Shown here: positions 46,101 to 59,700 of the stretch, in pieces | Numbering within the stretch: the first letter of the stretch is position 1 | Layout: each line of letters starts with the position of its first letter | Source of the DNA: Montifringilla adamsi | Lineage: Eukaryota > Chordata > Aves > Passeriformes > Passeridae | Direction of reading: 5' to 3' | NCBI GenBank assembly: GCA_017590115.1 | Contig: JAGGNK010003335.1 | Coordinates: 10,726,286-10,790,285, forward strand | DNA length: 64,000 nucleotides | Made by a program: the position numbers and the translations under genes | The notes under the pieces: generated by a model | Told to the model about the DNA's origin: nothing | Databases searched by the model: none | The model's input: only the letters and a program-made list of their open reading frames with translations

Positions 46101-49100
46101 TTGTGCACCTGAGTAGGACATGCATTCACTTGCTTTTGGCAGCTGAGGACTTTCCAAGATGAGTGTGAGTTTGGCTTGATACACGTTTTTTCCATCTCAA
46201 CCTGTTGTTGAGGGCACGGAGCCACTGTGGTGGTGTTGAGCAGAACAAGGGGGGCAGATATTCCCCTGCAGGGAAGTGAGGGTGGTTGAAGAGCATCTAA
46301 CCAGGGAGGGTGGGAAAGGGCTGTGGCTACAGGCACTGCCTTCCCAAGAGGTCTGTCATTTTCATTTTGGCCTTGAGACTGATGCACGTTGCAGGCACTG
46401 GTACTTCCTGAACATCAGATTGATTGACTTCTTGGAGATCCACCTGCATTCCAGCATATGGAGCCAGCACCTTTTCATTTAGGTGGCAGTCTTGGCTTCA
46501 GTGTGGATGAGGGGAGGCTGTGATTTTAGAGGCAAATGAGTTGGAGAAGCTCTTTTTTGGTATGTGCAGAATTAGTTTGATTGATCAGATTTGACACCAG
46601 TCAGGGAAGAGAGAGCAAGAACACATTCCAAGTTGGTTTTCTCTTCTGTATTCTCTGAGTATTATGAATATTTTTTCCCCTCAGCTGTCATAGTCTTCTA
46701 ATAAATGCTTTCCTTCCATTAAATTTTTAAAAATGAGATTCTCTCTGTAACAAAATCCGCAGTTTAAAAATAACTTCTGTGATGTACTTTTATGGTGGCA
46801 ATTTCAAAGCCTGTGGAGATGGTGCTGGAAGATGCTTCTAATCTAATAATGAAATGTGTATAGCATACATGGAGAAGAGAAGAGTAGCTGGAATCAGCTT
46901 ATTTTTCTTTTCTTGTGTTCTTGCTTCTTCAGCTATTTCTGCTATCTTCCCCTTTTAATTGCAAGACAGGGCTGAGGAATGTAGAATTGTAGCTGTCAGA
47001 AAAACTAGAAGAAAAGGTCTGTTTCCATAATCTTGCAGCTTCTTCTGTTTCAGGAGCCTGCTGGAATCACTGCAGCCTCTTTTCAGAAAAGAACAGCATA
47101 GTCTGCTTCATCTCTAACTGCTGTCAACTGTTTAAGCTTTCCTTTCCCCAGCCCTCACTCAGAACATGTTTTCAGCTCAGCTAGGGATGTTATTACTAAC
47201 TGATGAACAAACCTGAATACTGAACATGGCAAACGATTGACATTTTTAAAGGTAATCATAGAAACTCTTCATCCAGCAGCTGCTGAGGCTGCTCTGGATG
47301 CTGATACCCCCATCTGATGCCAGCGGTGAAAAGCCTGTACAGTGTCAGCTCGAGACAAGTGGCTGTAAAATGGCAAGAAAGAAGTTTGATTTTCACGACA
47401 CTGTCATAGTTTGTGTCGAGCACACTTTCTTGACTGAGAGACCAACAGGAGACACATTCCTGCTAATACCTGCACACTCAAAGTGCTGTAGTTTGGAAAA
47501 CACCTCTTGCACAAAGCTTAAAATACCACATTAGTAAGAAACTGTCCTATTAATTGAACAAATTGCATCAACTATTTTTTTTCTTTATTTCCCATTTTGA
47601 TGTATTACTGGAGAAAAAAAATATGACAGATAGCTGCTTCAGCACAGAGGGTGGGGGATTGTGGGCAACTTGTAATATTTGGGATGAGCAAAAAAGCCAT
47701 TGCTGAATTTAGAAAGGCAATTCATTTATGGGGAATTAAGCTCCTAACCCCATTTGTTTCTCTGGAAACACACTCTTATTTCAGAAGCTCTGATCAATGC
47801 CTACAGTGCAGGCTCTGCTGTGGCTGTTACCATTCTGTGCTCTGCTGACCACAGCACTGACACCTGGCCTCTGGTCCTGTTTGCTTGACCCAAATCTAGC
47901 ACTTTACTTTTTGAATAATTCAGTGTATCTACTAGATATAGATGTTGAATTTTCTCATGCTCCCATCTGCAGGAATGGCAGAATTGAATGAGGAGTCCAG
48001 ACTCCCTTCACTCATCCTTGCTGTTTGTGGTGGGCCAGCCCAGTCCTGTGAAGTAGCAAGTGAGATTTTTCTCTTCTTGAAAGCAGAATTTACATTGGTT
48101 TTGTTACTGTGGCTTGGTAGGATTTCCTTTAGCTAGGTTACTATTTCTTTGCAGACTGCCCCAATTCTCCTGTTTCTTTGGACTTTGAGCTTCTCTTTTG
48201 CTAAGATCTTCCCTCAAATATGGGATGTTTTCTGCTGGGTGAGGTCCCTTAGCAGGGAGCCCTTCAGCTCTCACTGTGCTGGGAGCAGATGCTACCTCAG
48301 GGGCTCTGGGTTTAATTGTTGTTTACACATACTCAGACCTACTGACCCTGCAGCACATGAGTGTGAAGAGGAGTTGAAAGGGTTACACGTGTGCTTGGCA
48401 ATGTGGATTTTTGGTATGCACTAAAATGAGCTGCTTCTCTGAGAAGAGGTGGTGTTGGGACACAGACTCTTAGAAATCCCAATACTTTCTAGGGTGGCTA
48501 TTTCCTCCTTAATTGTCATTTAGATGAAAACTGCCCTGTTTGGAGAAACAACTTGATTAGCCACCCTCTTCCAGTATTGTGTAATCCCTTCATCTCTATT
48601 AACTTTCATCTGATGAGATGTTTGGAAAGTATTTTGCTGTAGTGACTGGAGTGGTGGTAGGAAAGGAGGCTTTTAGGTGAATTTCCAAGTGGTTTTTCAC
48701 CTTTTCACCTTGCTGGATGGGAGGGCTGAGGGTCTTTAAGAAAGCAAATGCATTTTCAGCTGCCCCATTTTTACTTTTAAAAGTGTTTCTCTCAATAAAG
48801 CAGTGGGCTGTACATCTATTAATAACATCCTTACATGGAAACAAGTGCTCAGTTACATCTCAGAGAGGACAGACCAGCTTTTTTGAGGTTTGCTGCCTCC
48901 TGTGAACTCTGACACAATGTGATTTAATTTGTAACAGCAAAGACTTTCAGTGGTTAATTACATTAACTCTAGGGACCAGAACTTGGACGTCATTAATATA
49001 TTCAGTAGTATTTAGGAGCTTAAATACCCAGAAGGAGTTCAAGTACAAATCCCATGAACCCCCCCCCAATGGAAAAAAACAATATCAAAACCATAAAGCC

Positions 49101-51441
49101 TTGTCTTTGCCTTCTGGAAAACGTTCCTTTTGCTGTACTTCTACACATGTACAAGCTATTGTAAGCTATTTTTTATATTTAAAATTGATCACTTTTTACT
49201 AAAGTCCCCAAAAAAATTCCCAAACCAAAACAAAAACCAAAGAATTAATCCTAGACATCAGGGTAACAAATCTGAAGGATTAATACATATTTGTGAATTT
49301 CAAGCTTTATAATTCAACATTTGTAGTTTATTTCATACTTTCTTTCCTGGCCAGACTGAACATTTTTATTCAACAACTGCTCTCAGAGTAGGATTTGCTG
49401 AGCACTTTCAATAATAGCGACACTATTTTATTTCTGCCCTGGTGTTCTGGGACCACATCTTGGTGTTGGAGGCCACATCTTCCCGGAATTTTATACAAGA
49501 AGCAACAGAAAAGAACATTAATCTAACAGAGCCACAACTTCACTGCCAACTAAAAAAGAAGAGCCAACAGATTCTAACTTGGATTAAAAGTCACCTGTGA
49601 ACAGAGGCAAAATATTCCCGCAGGCACAGGGCATCTCTCTGAAGAGAAATTGTTGAAAATGCAGATGGCTGCAGGAGAGTTCAGTGTGATTGCTTCGTGT
49701 TTCACAGGCGCTGTGGTTTCGTGTGCCCCAGGTCAGCTCTCAGGAGATGAACAGCCAAGATTTCTGATTTCTGGAAGACCTGTGGCAGCTTTTCATATGC
49801 CATCTTCAAACTCCTCCCGTTTGCTTTGCAGGCAGAGTCACTCTTGTGAAGGATTCCTTCGGGGGCCTGGATAACAGATGTGGGCATGGCCCCCTCGTGC
49901 AGCCTGACAGCACAGGGCAAATACTAGAGAAGAAGAAAAGCAACTTTTTAAAAAATTATTATTATTTTTTCTCCAAGCTCAGAGCTGTCACATCCGCTCT
50001 TCCAGTTGTGAAGGCATCCTTGACAGGACATCACATCCTAATAATGCCAAGCATCAAATTCACCATAGCTCTTAAAAGTAGGCAGGGGGCTCATAATCAG
50101 TTCAGACTCCATTGGAAAGCCATCAGCTGGATGACGAACAATTGACCTTTCAGGAAGAGCTGTACAATTAGAGGAAAGCTAGATAAAAGTACAGACAAGA
50201 TAGAGTGAAATTGGAAAGCAGCATATTTGTATCAGATAAGAACAAGTGGGTGCTGGGTTATAGGTTCTCCCCATTTTCAGGTGGAGAAAATTCATCTGAA
50301 ATCTTCTTTCCAGGAGGTGGGTTCACCACAACTGTGTGCTCAGAAGAGTATGATAAAATTAATGACTGTCCTTCAGTTTGATGATAAATCCACGTTCCAG
50401 TGAAGAAATCAGTCACACACACAGCACCATCAAACTCCCTCTTCTTACTGGCTTAACTTGACAAAACAGTCTCCTATGTCCCTGCTTCACATCCAAGGCA
50501 ATCTGGAAGTTCACTGATAATTGTTATTAAATTTTGTGCCTCCTATTTGCCTCTCATTTCTTGCTCAGGAGAGGAGGCAAATGAGGATAGATTTAAGGAG
50601 GGTGAGCATGAGGAGATCAGAGTGAAAGCATGGGAAACTGAAATTTGGAGTCTCCAATTGAGAAAACTGTCAGGTTTGGCACAATGTAAAGGCCAAAATG
50701 CTCTGACCTGAGCAGGGGCCATTGATTTCTCTCAGAGGCTGTTGTCCTGGGCTGGAAAGAGGAAAGGCAGGAGAAGCAAACAGGCAGCAGAGTCTTCCTG
50801 ATAGGCAAGAGTGATTCTACCAGCAGTACTTAATGAGCAGAAAAATCATTGATTAGCTTAGTGTAGTGGGCAGACTAGAGAAGAAAAGTTCTTGAAATGA
50901 GACTTGGAGCAAACTGTTTGTGAGATAACATTAAAGCCTGTCTGGTCTTTGATCCTGAACTTGAAGAAAGTAAAGGAAAGAGATGGTCTGAACCAGTGGT
51001 CTGATGCCTTGAAAGATTTCAAGTTGCAGTGGAGGGGCGGAGTGGCACAGATGGAGAGAGGTACACAAATACTATTCATGACATTTTATCTCAAAATGTC
51101 AAGTGCTAAAGCTCTGAAAACATGCTTACATGATAGAGGCAGCACTGCATAATTGAAGTCCCGTGAGAGTTAAGGAAATCTGTACTTTCTGGCCTTTATT
51201 TGTTTAAAAATAAAAGCTTTGTCAACACTGTATGTACTGCTGAGTACATCTGGCACTAAATCTCCGTGTAAAGTGCTGAGGTTTCAGGGATTGAGCAGAG
51301 ATGTTCCCTATGGCACCTTTCCCTTTGATCTCAGAGACTGACCTTTGGCAGCCTTTGCCCCTACTTTACATCTGTCCTGCCCTTTTCTGAATTCCTGGGT
51401 ACAAACACTGACATAATTTTGATCTGAAACAAGGGAATATA
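43106..51441. other. Noncoding stretch, no gene seen
   Basis: Includes open frames on both strands at 43205-43681 and 45852-46387 that do not resemble known proteins, a C9 run near 49060, and A/C-rich patches at 49200-49240. A candidate regulatory block lies at about 49975-50260. No splice-supported exon or RNA gene is seen. Confidence 0.4.
49975..50260. promoter_or_regulatory. Candidate conserved noncoding element
   Basis: A repeat-free stretch keeping CpGs ('cacatccgctcttcc', 'ggatgacgaacaattgac'), a SOX-like AACAATTG core, and GATA-like cores (AGATAAAAG, CAGATAAG). There is no coding signal. Inference from composition only. Confidence 0.2.
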
Positions 51442-51566
51442 TGTGTTGAGTTGGTATACGTAAAAAAAATGGTGAAAATGCTCGTGTGTTGGGTTGGTAT
51501 ATGTAAAAAATGGTGAAAATGCTCATGTGTTGAGTTGGCATATGTCAAAAATGGTGAAAATGCTCA
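51442..51566. repeat. Minisatellite, three copies of a 41-43-bp unit
   Basis: Units start at 51442, 51485 and 51526. Each reads TGTGTTGAGTTGGTATAYGT, an A run, then TGGTGAAAATGCTCR. The copies differ by a few substitutions and by the number of A. The frames across it are repeat artefacts. Confidence 0.93.
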
Positions 51567-52700
51567 TCTTTATTTTTATCACTTAGGAAACGTGCATCAC
51601 TGAGTGTTGAAATGTTAAACGTAGAATTCTGGAAGGGTCCTAGCTCAGCAATCTCTCCCAGAGACAAGTGAGTCTTTTGCTTCTTCAGTTCTTTGGTACC
51701 CCAAAAAATGTGCCCACGTTTCTACAGGAGTGCCCTTGAGAGGGTCTGGCCTGGAAATTGGTTCTGAATATTCCCCACCCACTCATGTTTTCCCAAGACG
51801 ACCCTGGCTCCGCTCTTGGCCAGAAACTCCCCTGCAGAAATGTCGCTGGGCTGTCGGCAGGAATCCTGTGCAACAGCAACAAACATGTGGGACATGCTTC
51901 CCTGGTATTGGAGGGAAGCCTGTTTGTGTCAGCTGCATTAGAAAGATTGTTCCAGAACAGTTCATCCATGTGTAAAGTTGCCCCTGTAATTTTTCCAGGG
52001 CTGAGGAGCTCAGGGAGATCTGCTGGCAACAGCGCCGGCGGCTCTTTCCTCCACCCAATTTTTCCAAGGTGCTGGAGGTCAGAGAGGAGCAGATTTGTAA
52101 TTTGCTTGTCTGAACCAGTTCTTCTGCCTTGTTTAGTGTAGCTGGAGTTTTCATGCTGTGAATCAAACTTCCAGGGATAAAATACTGCAGAATTTAAATG
52201 GGAGAGCCCCATCTCCCCACCCTGCAATTTGCCTTATGGAGATAAAAATGGGGAGAGAGCTTGTTGCAGGCTCTCCCCTTTCTTTGGAAGCTATTTAGCA
52301 TTATAAATCACAGGTACACTTTGCAGTGGGCCTTCTGATTGTGTATCTTTAGATAATTACACACCATGGGCTATTTTCCCCCTCTCTTTTGAGGAAAGTA
52401 CTGTGGGAGTTACTTTGGTTTCTTTGAATTTGACCTTTGTTACCTTTGGAGGAAAAAAATTCATTTTCTCTTACTCAGAGTAAATTAGGTGTATTCATTA
52501 TAGCAAGTCAGAGGATTAAGCACAATTACTGGGTTTTTTTTTGCCTCGGAGTAAAAAATTATTATAGTAGAAGAAAATGCCTTTAACTATTCTTTTCCAT
52601 ACAGTGTGTGCTTCTGTATGCCTGGCAGAACTTGCCTTATGCTAACCTTGTCTTTCTAGTGCCCTGCTTAGAGATTTCAGTTCCTAAAATTTTAAGGCTT
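51567..52700. other. Noncoding stretch with long frames on both strands
   Basis: Bases 51685-52227 are open for 180 codons on the minus strand and for up to 127 codons on the plus strand. No translation matches a family I know and no intron borders fit. A short Cys-X2-Cys pair pattern in one plus-strand frame (near 51890-51940) is probably chance. Confidence 0.35.
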
Positions 52701-52840
52701 TGTGTAGGTGTGTGTGTATATGTGCCAACACACAAAAACAAAATGCATTATACAAGCATACATAAATATATGTTTACATAAAAATATTTTTGTGTGTGTG
52801 TGTCTATATATGTACACACACATATAAAAATAAAATAAAT
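52701..52840. repeat. Degenerate TG/CA and TA microsatellite
   Basis: Interrupted TGTG, CACA, TATA and ATAAA runs, including 'ttttgtgtgtgtgtgtctat' and 'tatgtacacacacatataaa'. The TG and CA blocks can pair with each other. Confidence 0.8.
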
Positions 52841-55800
52841 ACTGGCTTTCCCTTTAACTTTGAAAGTGTTTTGTTTTCTTTCAGCTCCAGCAAACTGGAT
52901 TGAATTACAACTGAATTGAATGCACTTCTACAGCACCTTCCCTCAGGGATCTAAACCAATTTTCTCACCATTGCTAAATGCTGAACTTCCCCTGTACCCT
53001 CACAGAGTAAGTAGGATACTGCTATCTGAGCTCCAGGGTAGGAAAATTAGGAAAAGTGTTGAATGCAACATATTGGAAAAGAAAGTGATAAGATATTTAG
53101 CTCTTGGTTTTGAATACTGTTGTGTGTTCACACAGTTGTACTTTTCTGGGGGACTGAAGCCTTGCAATGTGTAACCTTCCTATGGGAAAAGGAAGGGCTT
53201 TATATATATTCAGCCCTGTAGCAGTGTGTTTGGTCAGTGTGGGGCACAGCTTTGGGATGGAGTAGGAAGGAGCAGTAAAAGATATTTTTGAGAAATATGG
53301 AGTGTACTTCTGACTTGACCCCTGATCTGTTTTTGCTTGACCAGTCACACTGTGGGCTCCAGCTTCTGAAAAAAGGCATTTAGAAATCAATTCAGGGAGG
53401 AGAGGGGAAGACAACAGCTGCAGTTGTCAGGTGCTTGTCCATTGCAACCAAGGCCAAGGGAGCTCCTGTGTCAGATCTGATGCAAAGGGTTCAATATACG
53501 GTGACAGGGACAGAAGATTTGCCTCCCAGACTTTTTTTTTTGTTCAGTTTTTTTGCGTGGCCATTCTGTGTTTTAACAAACAAAGGGAGAGTGTGATGAT
53601 ATTCACCATCCTTTGGAGATTCCTCGGTGGTTGTGTTCCTAATAAACTAAAAAGAAAGCTGACTGCAGGAAGGTTGGTGGCTAGGTTAATATACACTGTA
53701 GTGGAGTCATTTAAAATAATCCAAGCAAAGAAAGGAGATTTATATAAAAGTACATTTCCATTACTTGTGCCTCTGGCACAGTAATGTCTCATCTAGCATA
53801 GCAAAAAGCTAACAACATTATTCTTGTTTCTCTTTGTAACATCCATAGCCTTTAGTACTGCTATCCTTTGTTAATTTTCCAAAGACTAGTTGTTAATTAA
53901 GAGACACATTTGACTCAAAGGCAAGTCTTGACTGAAAAGAGCTCAGAGAACATGGCAGGAGTCTTGTGTTTTGGGATTTTTACATTATTTTTGAAACAAC
54001 ATCTAATTTTGAGCATGTCAAGATCCAGTTAAAATTTTGATGAGCGGGATCCAAGCTCCCATTGATGTCTTCACGGCAGTGGCATTTGATCACTCTTTCT
54101 TAGCTGGAACAGTAGGACAGGTCTCATTTTTGGATGGGTGAAAGAAGTCCACTTTAAACAAGTACAGTTAGGTTTTGATTTCCTTCATACCGTTTTCCCC
54201 CCCAGAAGACTCAAGATCAGTCATTGAACACCACAGGTATGGCAGCACATTTAAACCCACTTTCTTTTACATTTTTGTAAGGGCTTAGCACCTGGTGAGC
54301 ATGAAAGTAGAGTTACTACTTAGCAAAGTCTGGCTACTTGCTTTGGTACTGAAATAGAAACAGCTTTCTTCTAAAAATCAATCCCAAAGGGCCAAGACTA
54401 AAGTGTTTTGTATTCCCATTACTTTGAATGGAAATTTCTCCTTACTAAGGAGTTTGGCATTGGGATTGCTTAGAGAGCAGGCACTCCTTTTATGCAGGTC
54501 CATTAATTTCGATTCTGCTAAATGTGTATTCCTAATTGCAATAAGTCAATGTACCTAAAGAGATCAGAGGAAGGAACTGATCCAGAAGGGGGAAAACTTG
54601 TTACTGTGTGCTTTGAAGCTGTGAGATTGAGTGACCACATCATCTTGGCTGTGACTTTCAGATGGGTAAAGTGAATGTGTGGCTTTTAAGAGATACATGG
54701 TATAATTAATGATTAATCAGGGCCCTTTGTTTTGCACAACTTTCAATTCTGCAGTCAAGGCTTGTGTGTATAATGGATGGTTTATATTTTCTTTCTTGTG
54801 CAACTTACCTTTGTTGACTGCACCTCTTTGCTCCTGATGTCTGTAAGCTCTAATAAATTGAGGAGTTTAGACAGACAGTTCCTTAGGCAAGAGCTCTCCC
54901 TTGGTTGGTGATGCTGGTGAGACCTGCCTAGACTATAAAAGGCTCAGAAAAAGGGACAAGCTTTTGGCTGGAAGGCATAAGGGAAGTGGAACAACTTTTA
55001 CATCCCTCCTTCATCTCTTTTCTTGGATATTTAATTGGCATTAGGAAACAGAGCAGGTCATTGGATTAATAAACAAAAAAAAAAGTACTGTTTGAGTCAG
55101 AAATACCCTTAGGAATTCTCCTGTTGGTAGTGTTTGTACTGATGTTATGAATTCCAAGATATTTAGTGGTTTTTAGAAATATCTTAGCTGTTGTCAGGGT
55201 GGTGTGATAAAGCAAAAATCTGAGCTCTCGTCCTAGAAAAGATGCTTGGCCACATATTTGGGGAGAACAGCCTGAAGATGTGAAGTTTTGGATTTGAGTG
55301 CACAAAGAAAGCTCACCAAGCAAATACAAAGCCCCGCACAGCTTTCGTTCCTGTGGTGTTGCTGTCTTGTATAAATATCCAGAAAGTACTGGCTTATAAT
55401 TTTGTGTTTATTAAGAAAATATATCTTTCACCAGCTGCTGCTTCCTTGCTCTCAGAAGCCTGCTTTACTCATACTTAATGCCATAATACTGCAGGTCAAA
55501 TAAGAGATCCTGTATGACACAGTCCATTGTCATTTTCCAGGCAGTATCTGCATCAAGCCAACAGCTTTCAGTTGACTAGAGAAATGGGCTTTTTTTCCTG
55601 TGTTTACCTGGAAACTTGTCCCTTGAAAACATGGTCAACAGCTGCTTCTCTCCTCTGTTTATTGTTTCTCCCACTTCCCATTTTTTAGTGTTGTCTCCTG
55701 GCAAGAGCCTGTGACTTGAAAGGGAAAGGGTCAGAGAGATGAGAATGGCTGGACTCCATATCCTCACGGAATACCAGCTCTGTGGTCATGGGAGGAAGAA

Positions 55801-55845
55801 TCATGACTCTCCCTTCATCTTTACAGAGAAGAGAGGATCCACCAG
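52841..55845. other. Noncoding stretch, no gene seen
   Basis: AT-rich DNA. Short pieces at 54053-54069 and 54415-54431 recall the 'cccattgacttcaatggg' type of old sauropsid repeat. An isolated TATA-like 'ctataaaag' at about 54934 has no supporting promoter context. Confidence 0.4.
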
Positions 55846-56297
55846 AAAATGGTTTGGGCTGAAATGGATTTTAAAGCTCATCTTATTCCAACTCCCCTGC
55901 CATGGGCAGGGACACCTCCCACTATCCCAGGTTGCTCCAAGCCCTCTCCAGCCTGGCCTTGGACACTTCCAGGGATGGGGCAGCCACAGCTTCTCTGGGC
56001 ACCCTGTGCCACTGCCTCTGAACCCTCACAGGGAAGGATTACTTTCTTTTCAGCTAAACCTGTCCTTCAATTGAAAGCCATTACACTTTGTTCCATCGCT
56101 ATTTGCTTTTTTCCAAAGTCCCTCTCCAGCTCTCTGAGTCCCTTTAGACACTGGAAGGGGCTTGAAGGTCTCCCCAGGGCCTTCTCTTCTCCAGGCTGAA
56201 CTCTGTCTGGCTGTTTTCACAAGAGGTGCTCCAGCCCTTTGAGCATCTTTGTGGCCTCCTCCGTCCAGACTCCAACAGATCCCTGTCCTCCTGTGTT
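55846..56297 (-). mobile_element. Avian CR1 LINE 3' fragment, antisense
   Basis: Strong recalled similarity to the reverse complement of avian CR1: 'aaaatggtttgggctgaaat', 'ctgccatgggcagggacacc', 'cacttccagggatggggcag', 'cttctctgggcaccctgtgc', 'aagtccctctccagctctct', 'ccttctcttctccaggctga' and 'gaggtgctccagccctttga', in the expected order. The copy is about 450 bp, 5'-truncated and noncoding. The 116-codon + strand frame across it is antisense CR1 and not a gene. Confidence 0.92.
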
Positions 56298-56514
56298 TAA
56301 GAGTAACCATTTGTAGGCAGGACAGATCAGTTAAAGTTTCTGTCCTGTTACCACATGTTAATTTTAGTATGCCATCCAAAAAATCAGATTACAAACCAAA
56401 CAGAGTAGAGGGAATGGCAATGGCAAAAAGGAAAACCTGGTGGTTGAGTCTGTCACGACATTCCTGCCTTTTTCTCCTGCTGCACAGGGGAGGGAAAATA
56501 CTTCTTGTCCATGG

Positions 56515-56770
56515 GGGATGAAGTGAGAAAGGATGGGCTTCAACTGCAGCAAGTGGGATTTACTTTTGTGACAGAAACTTTCTAGGATGAAATATACCCT
56601 TAGATTGCTTATGGGGGTTGTGGTAATTCGTCCTTGCAGGTCCTTAAGAATATGTTAGAAAAACATCTGTCAGGAATGATAGCTGTAGAGCTGCTCCTGC
56701 TGTGGGATATGGGGGTGGACTAGATAACCTCTGGAGATCCCTTTCAGCCCTGTTTTCTATGAGCTCTAAT
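56515..56770 (+). mobile_element. Old CR1 LINE 3' end, sense strand
   Basis: Recalled similarity to the 3' end of old sauropsid CR1: 'aggatgggcttcaactgcag' (56530-56549), 'caagtgggattta', 'aggtccttaagaatatgtta', 'aaacatctgtcaggaatgat', 'ggtggactagataacctctg' and 'gatccctttcagccctgttt'. It lies about 215 bp past the antisense CR1 at 55846-56297, and the two run toward each other. More diverged, so probably older. Confidence 0.8.
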
Positions 56771-59700
56771 CCAGAACATTTCATTACTCATCCCTTGAAG
56801 CCCCAAAGGTGACAGGACTATCACACTTCATTTTTACCCTTACACAATCTTTTTTCCTGGATGGTTTTTACTCATTCAGTGGTCTGGCTTCAGTTACATT
56901 TGTCATATGATTCCCTTACAGCCTCTGTGTATTAATTTTTTTTTTCAGTCCATGCCCTTTAGGCCTTTTGTCTCTGTTTTTTAAATGGATCTCACTAACT
57001 TTGAAACTTTCTGAAAGAAAAAGTTGCTGCAAACTTAGATTTTTTAAAAAGATTTTTGAGATTTCAAATTAGATAAAATGAGTTAAACCTGCTGTTAACT
57101 ACTGATGTCATGTTCAGTGCTGCAGCAGACACAGGAATAGGAACTGGTTTTGCTTTGTTGAAGTGAGATAAATGTGAACAGGAGCAGATGAATGAGATGG
57201 GGAACTGCCCAGGACAGAGGCTATTCTGCTTGTTTGTCCAGGGCTTGGTACAGTGTGGCCCTGAGCTCTGAGTGAAGAGCTGCTCTAATAACCTTATTTA
57301 TGATGGGAAGCACTCGAGGGACTGGGTACATGTGTACGGTGTGCACGAGGTGCTGCTGTAAGGTATAAAAGAACTAAGGTTTGTGCTTTGAAGTGATCAT
57401 GTGGTGATTTAGGGGTGATTTAAAAACACAGTAAATTAAAAGATAACCAAACCAGTGTGATCCTGTAAGTGCTGGGTTTTTATTCAGGAGTCATAGTGGC
57501 AGTAAATACCCTGCACAGCCCTCTCTCTCTGGCACAGCTGGGCATTTCACAAGCTGGTGTGAAATAGTAGGTTCCCATTATATTTGCCCTTTTTCATCTC
57601 TTCCTGACATGGAATTAAATTTATTCTATTACTGGTGTGTGTTGATTTTTAAGTGGTTTCCTTGCAGGTTTGTTTTAGGACTTCTCTCAAATTTGGATTG
57701 GTAAAGTGGAAGATTTCACAGTAAAAACAAAGGTATTAGGCTCGAGGTAAACAAACATCCTGCTTTATTTTATTGTAGTTTTCCAGTTCAGCTCCAGGGT
57801 GCCTTGGTCTGTGAAACAGCTGTGCTAATTCTGCCTGTGGCTGGGTGCAATTGCTCCAGCCAGAGCTGGCCAGAGGAAGGTGCTTGGAGCAGTCCCTGCT
57901 GTGGTGAGTGCCCCACTCCCTGTTCTGGGTTTGGGGAGAAGCTCCAAACACGCTCAGGACATCGTGCTCCTTTCCACAGCTGCCCACATCTTCCTTGGCC
58001 CTTTTGTTGGCCTTCTTCATCTTCCTCCCTGGCTTAAAATGACAGTCAGAAGATGAGAAATCCCTGGGGGTGTTGTGCACAGGGCAGTGATTCACTTGGT
58101 TGTTTTACATTCCCCTGAATATCTGATGTCCTTACATGACTGTGAATTTGCAGCAGTGGAGCAGAGGGCAGTGCCATGGGGGTGTGACAGGGACAGAACT
58201 GCCTTGGGACACCCGTGCTGGTCTCTGCTCATCTCTGCTACATGCTGCAGGGTTTTTAAGTTTAACTTGGGTAATAATATTTAAATCATCATATCAACCT
58301 TTCCTCCTCCGGACTTTTAATAACGTTTCCTAATCCAGTTATGTTATTTTTCTGAGGAGTTGACTTTTTTAATAACTAATTATGTTGTGCTCAGCTGTAT
58401 GTTCTGAGTTCTGTTTGCTTCATGGCTGGGTTTGATGCATTCTATTTAATGATGGACTTTTAACATTAAAAAAAGGAGGAGAAAACTCACTTTGGTAGCT
58501 TTGGGCTGCATGAGTTGACACTTTGCTTCAATCAGCCTGCCCCCTCTAAAGGCTCTAGAACCCATGGACCCCTTCAGCAAAGTTATGAAGGCAGAATTGT
58601 AAAAGCTTGTCTTTATGGAAACTTTGATTAATTTTTTTCAAGGGGTGACCAGAACTGCTGTGTTACAGAACTGTCAAATACCCTGTGTACAGAAGCCCTG
58701 TCATCTGAATTTCAAAGTCAGAGCCATATTTTGAGAGACTTGCCCTTTTCATCCTGTCTGGTCTGTGGGGGTGTCGCTGTGACTGAGCCCTGTTTGGCCA
58801 TGTGAAAGCAGCCTGCCAGGCTTCCTTTGCCAGGGACTTTGAGTTTAAATATATTTCAGGCCTTTAAAAAGGTCACTCAAGGCTGCCAGCCAGAACCTGT
58901 GTCTTAATTCGGTGCTATTAGAATCAGAGAAAAATAAAATCTGCAATCTCAGGCTGGAGAGCAGGGAGTGGTGGAATTATCAGAGGCTTTCTAAAGTGCA
59001 GAATATGCTCTTGTTGCAGATTTCTGCTGTGGTCTGAGGGGAGCAGGAGGATCCCTGGGCAGCAGGAAGGGTCTGATTGCTGCTCTGGGGCCTGAAGCAG
59101 CTCCTTTCCTTTGCTTGCTGGGAAGTCAGGAACACCCTAGCTGTTACGTGGTGTATCTTTCCAGGTGATTTGTACCTGGCTGTTGCTCTGTAGCAAGGCA
59201 AAGGGGAAGCAGGAGTTGTGTGGGAGTTTGGGGTCTGGATTAGGGATTAATGCTCTGCTGGCTGTGCCTGATGGGGAAGGGGAAGAGCTGAATTTGAGCT
59301 CCCAGTGGCCCATTCCCACCCTCTGCTGATGATCCCAAAGAAGGTGCCCATCTTTCTCTTGCTCTGTATCATCTGATACACTTAACTGCCCTACTGAAAA
59401 ATTTGTCTCGACTCCTACTAGCCTGATATGTTTGTTTCTCCTTAATTCCTACTTGTAATCCTTCAGTTTGTTCTCTTATTTGTAGTCCAACATGGGCTCT
59501 TTTAAGAGTGGAAGGAGCTGACATCAGCAGTTGGAAGAGCCAAAGAAAAGATTTCTTATAACAGTAATCAGCCTGGCTGATTTCCCAGCAGCATCCTGGC
59601 CTGCCAGGGTATGGAACAGCCAGCACTAGGGACAGAGTCTCTTCTTCCACAGTTGAGCCTAATTTAATAATACTTTGTTGAATTGCATTACAAGTTTGAT

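Noticed and set aside
51730..51975. Zinc-finger-like Cys pattern (CGTC...CVSC)
   Set aside because: Only two Cys pairs in a short frame, opposite a longer open frame, with no family match.
54880..55060. LTR-like piece with TATA box and AATAAA
   Set aside because: No paired LTR, no TG...CA ends and no internal coding sequence were found.
55849..56199. 116-codon + strand gene
   Set aside because: It lies on the antisense strand of a CR1 3' fragment.
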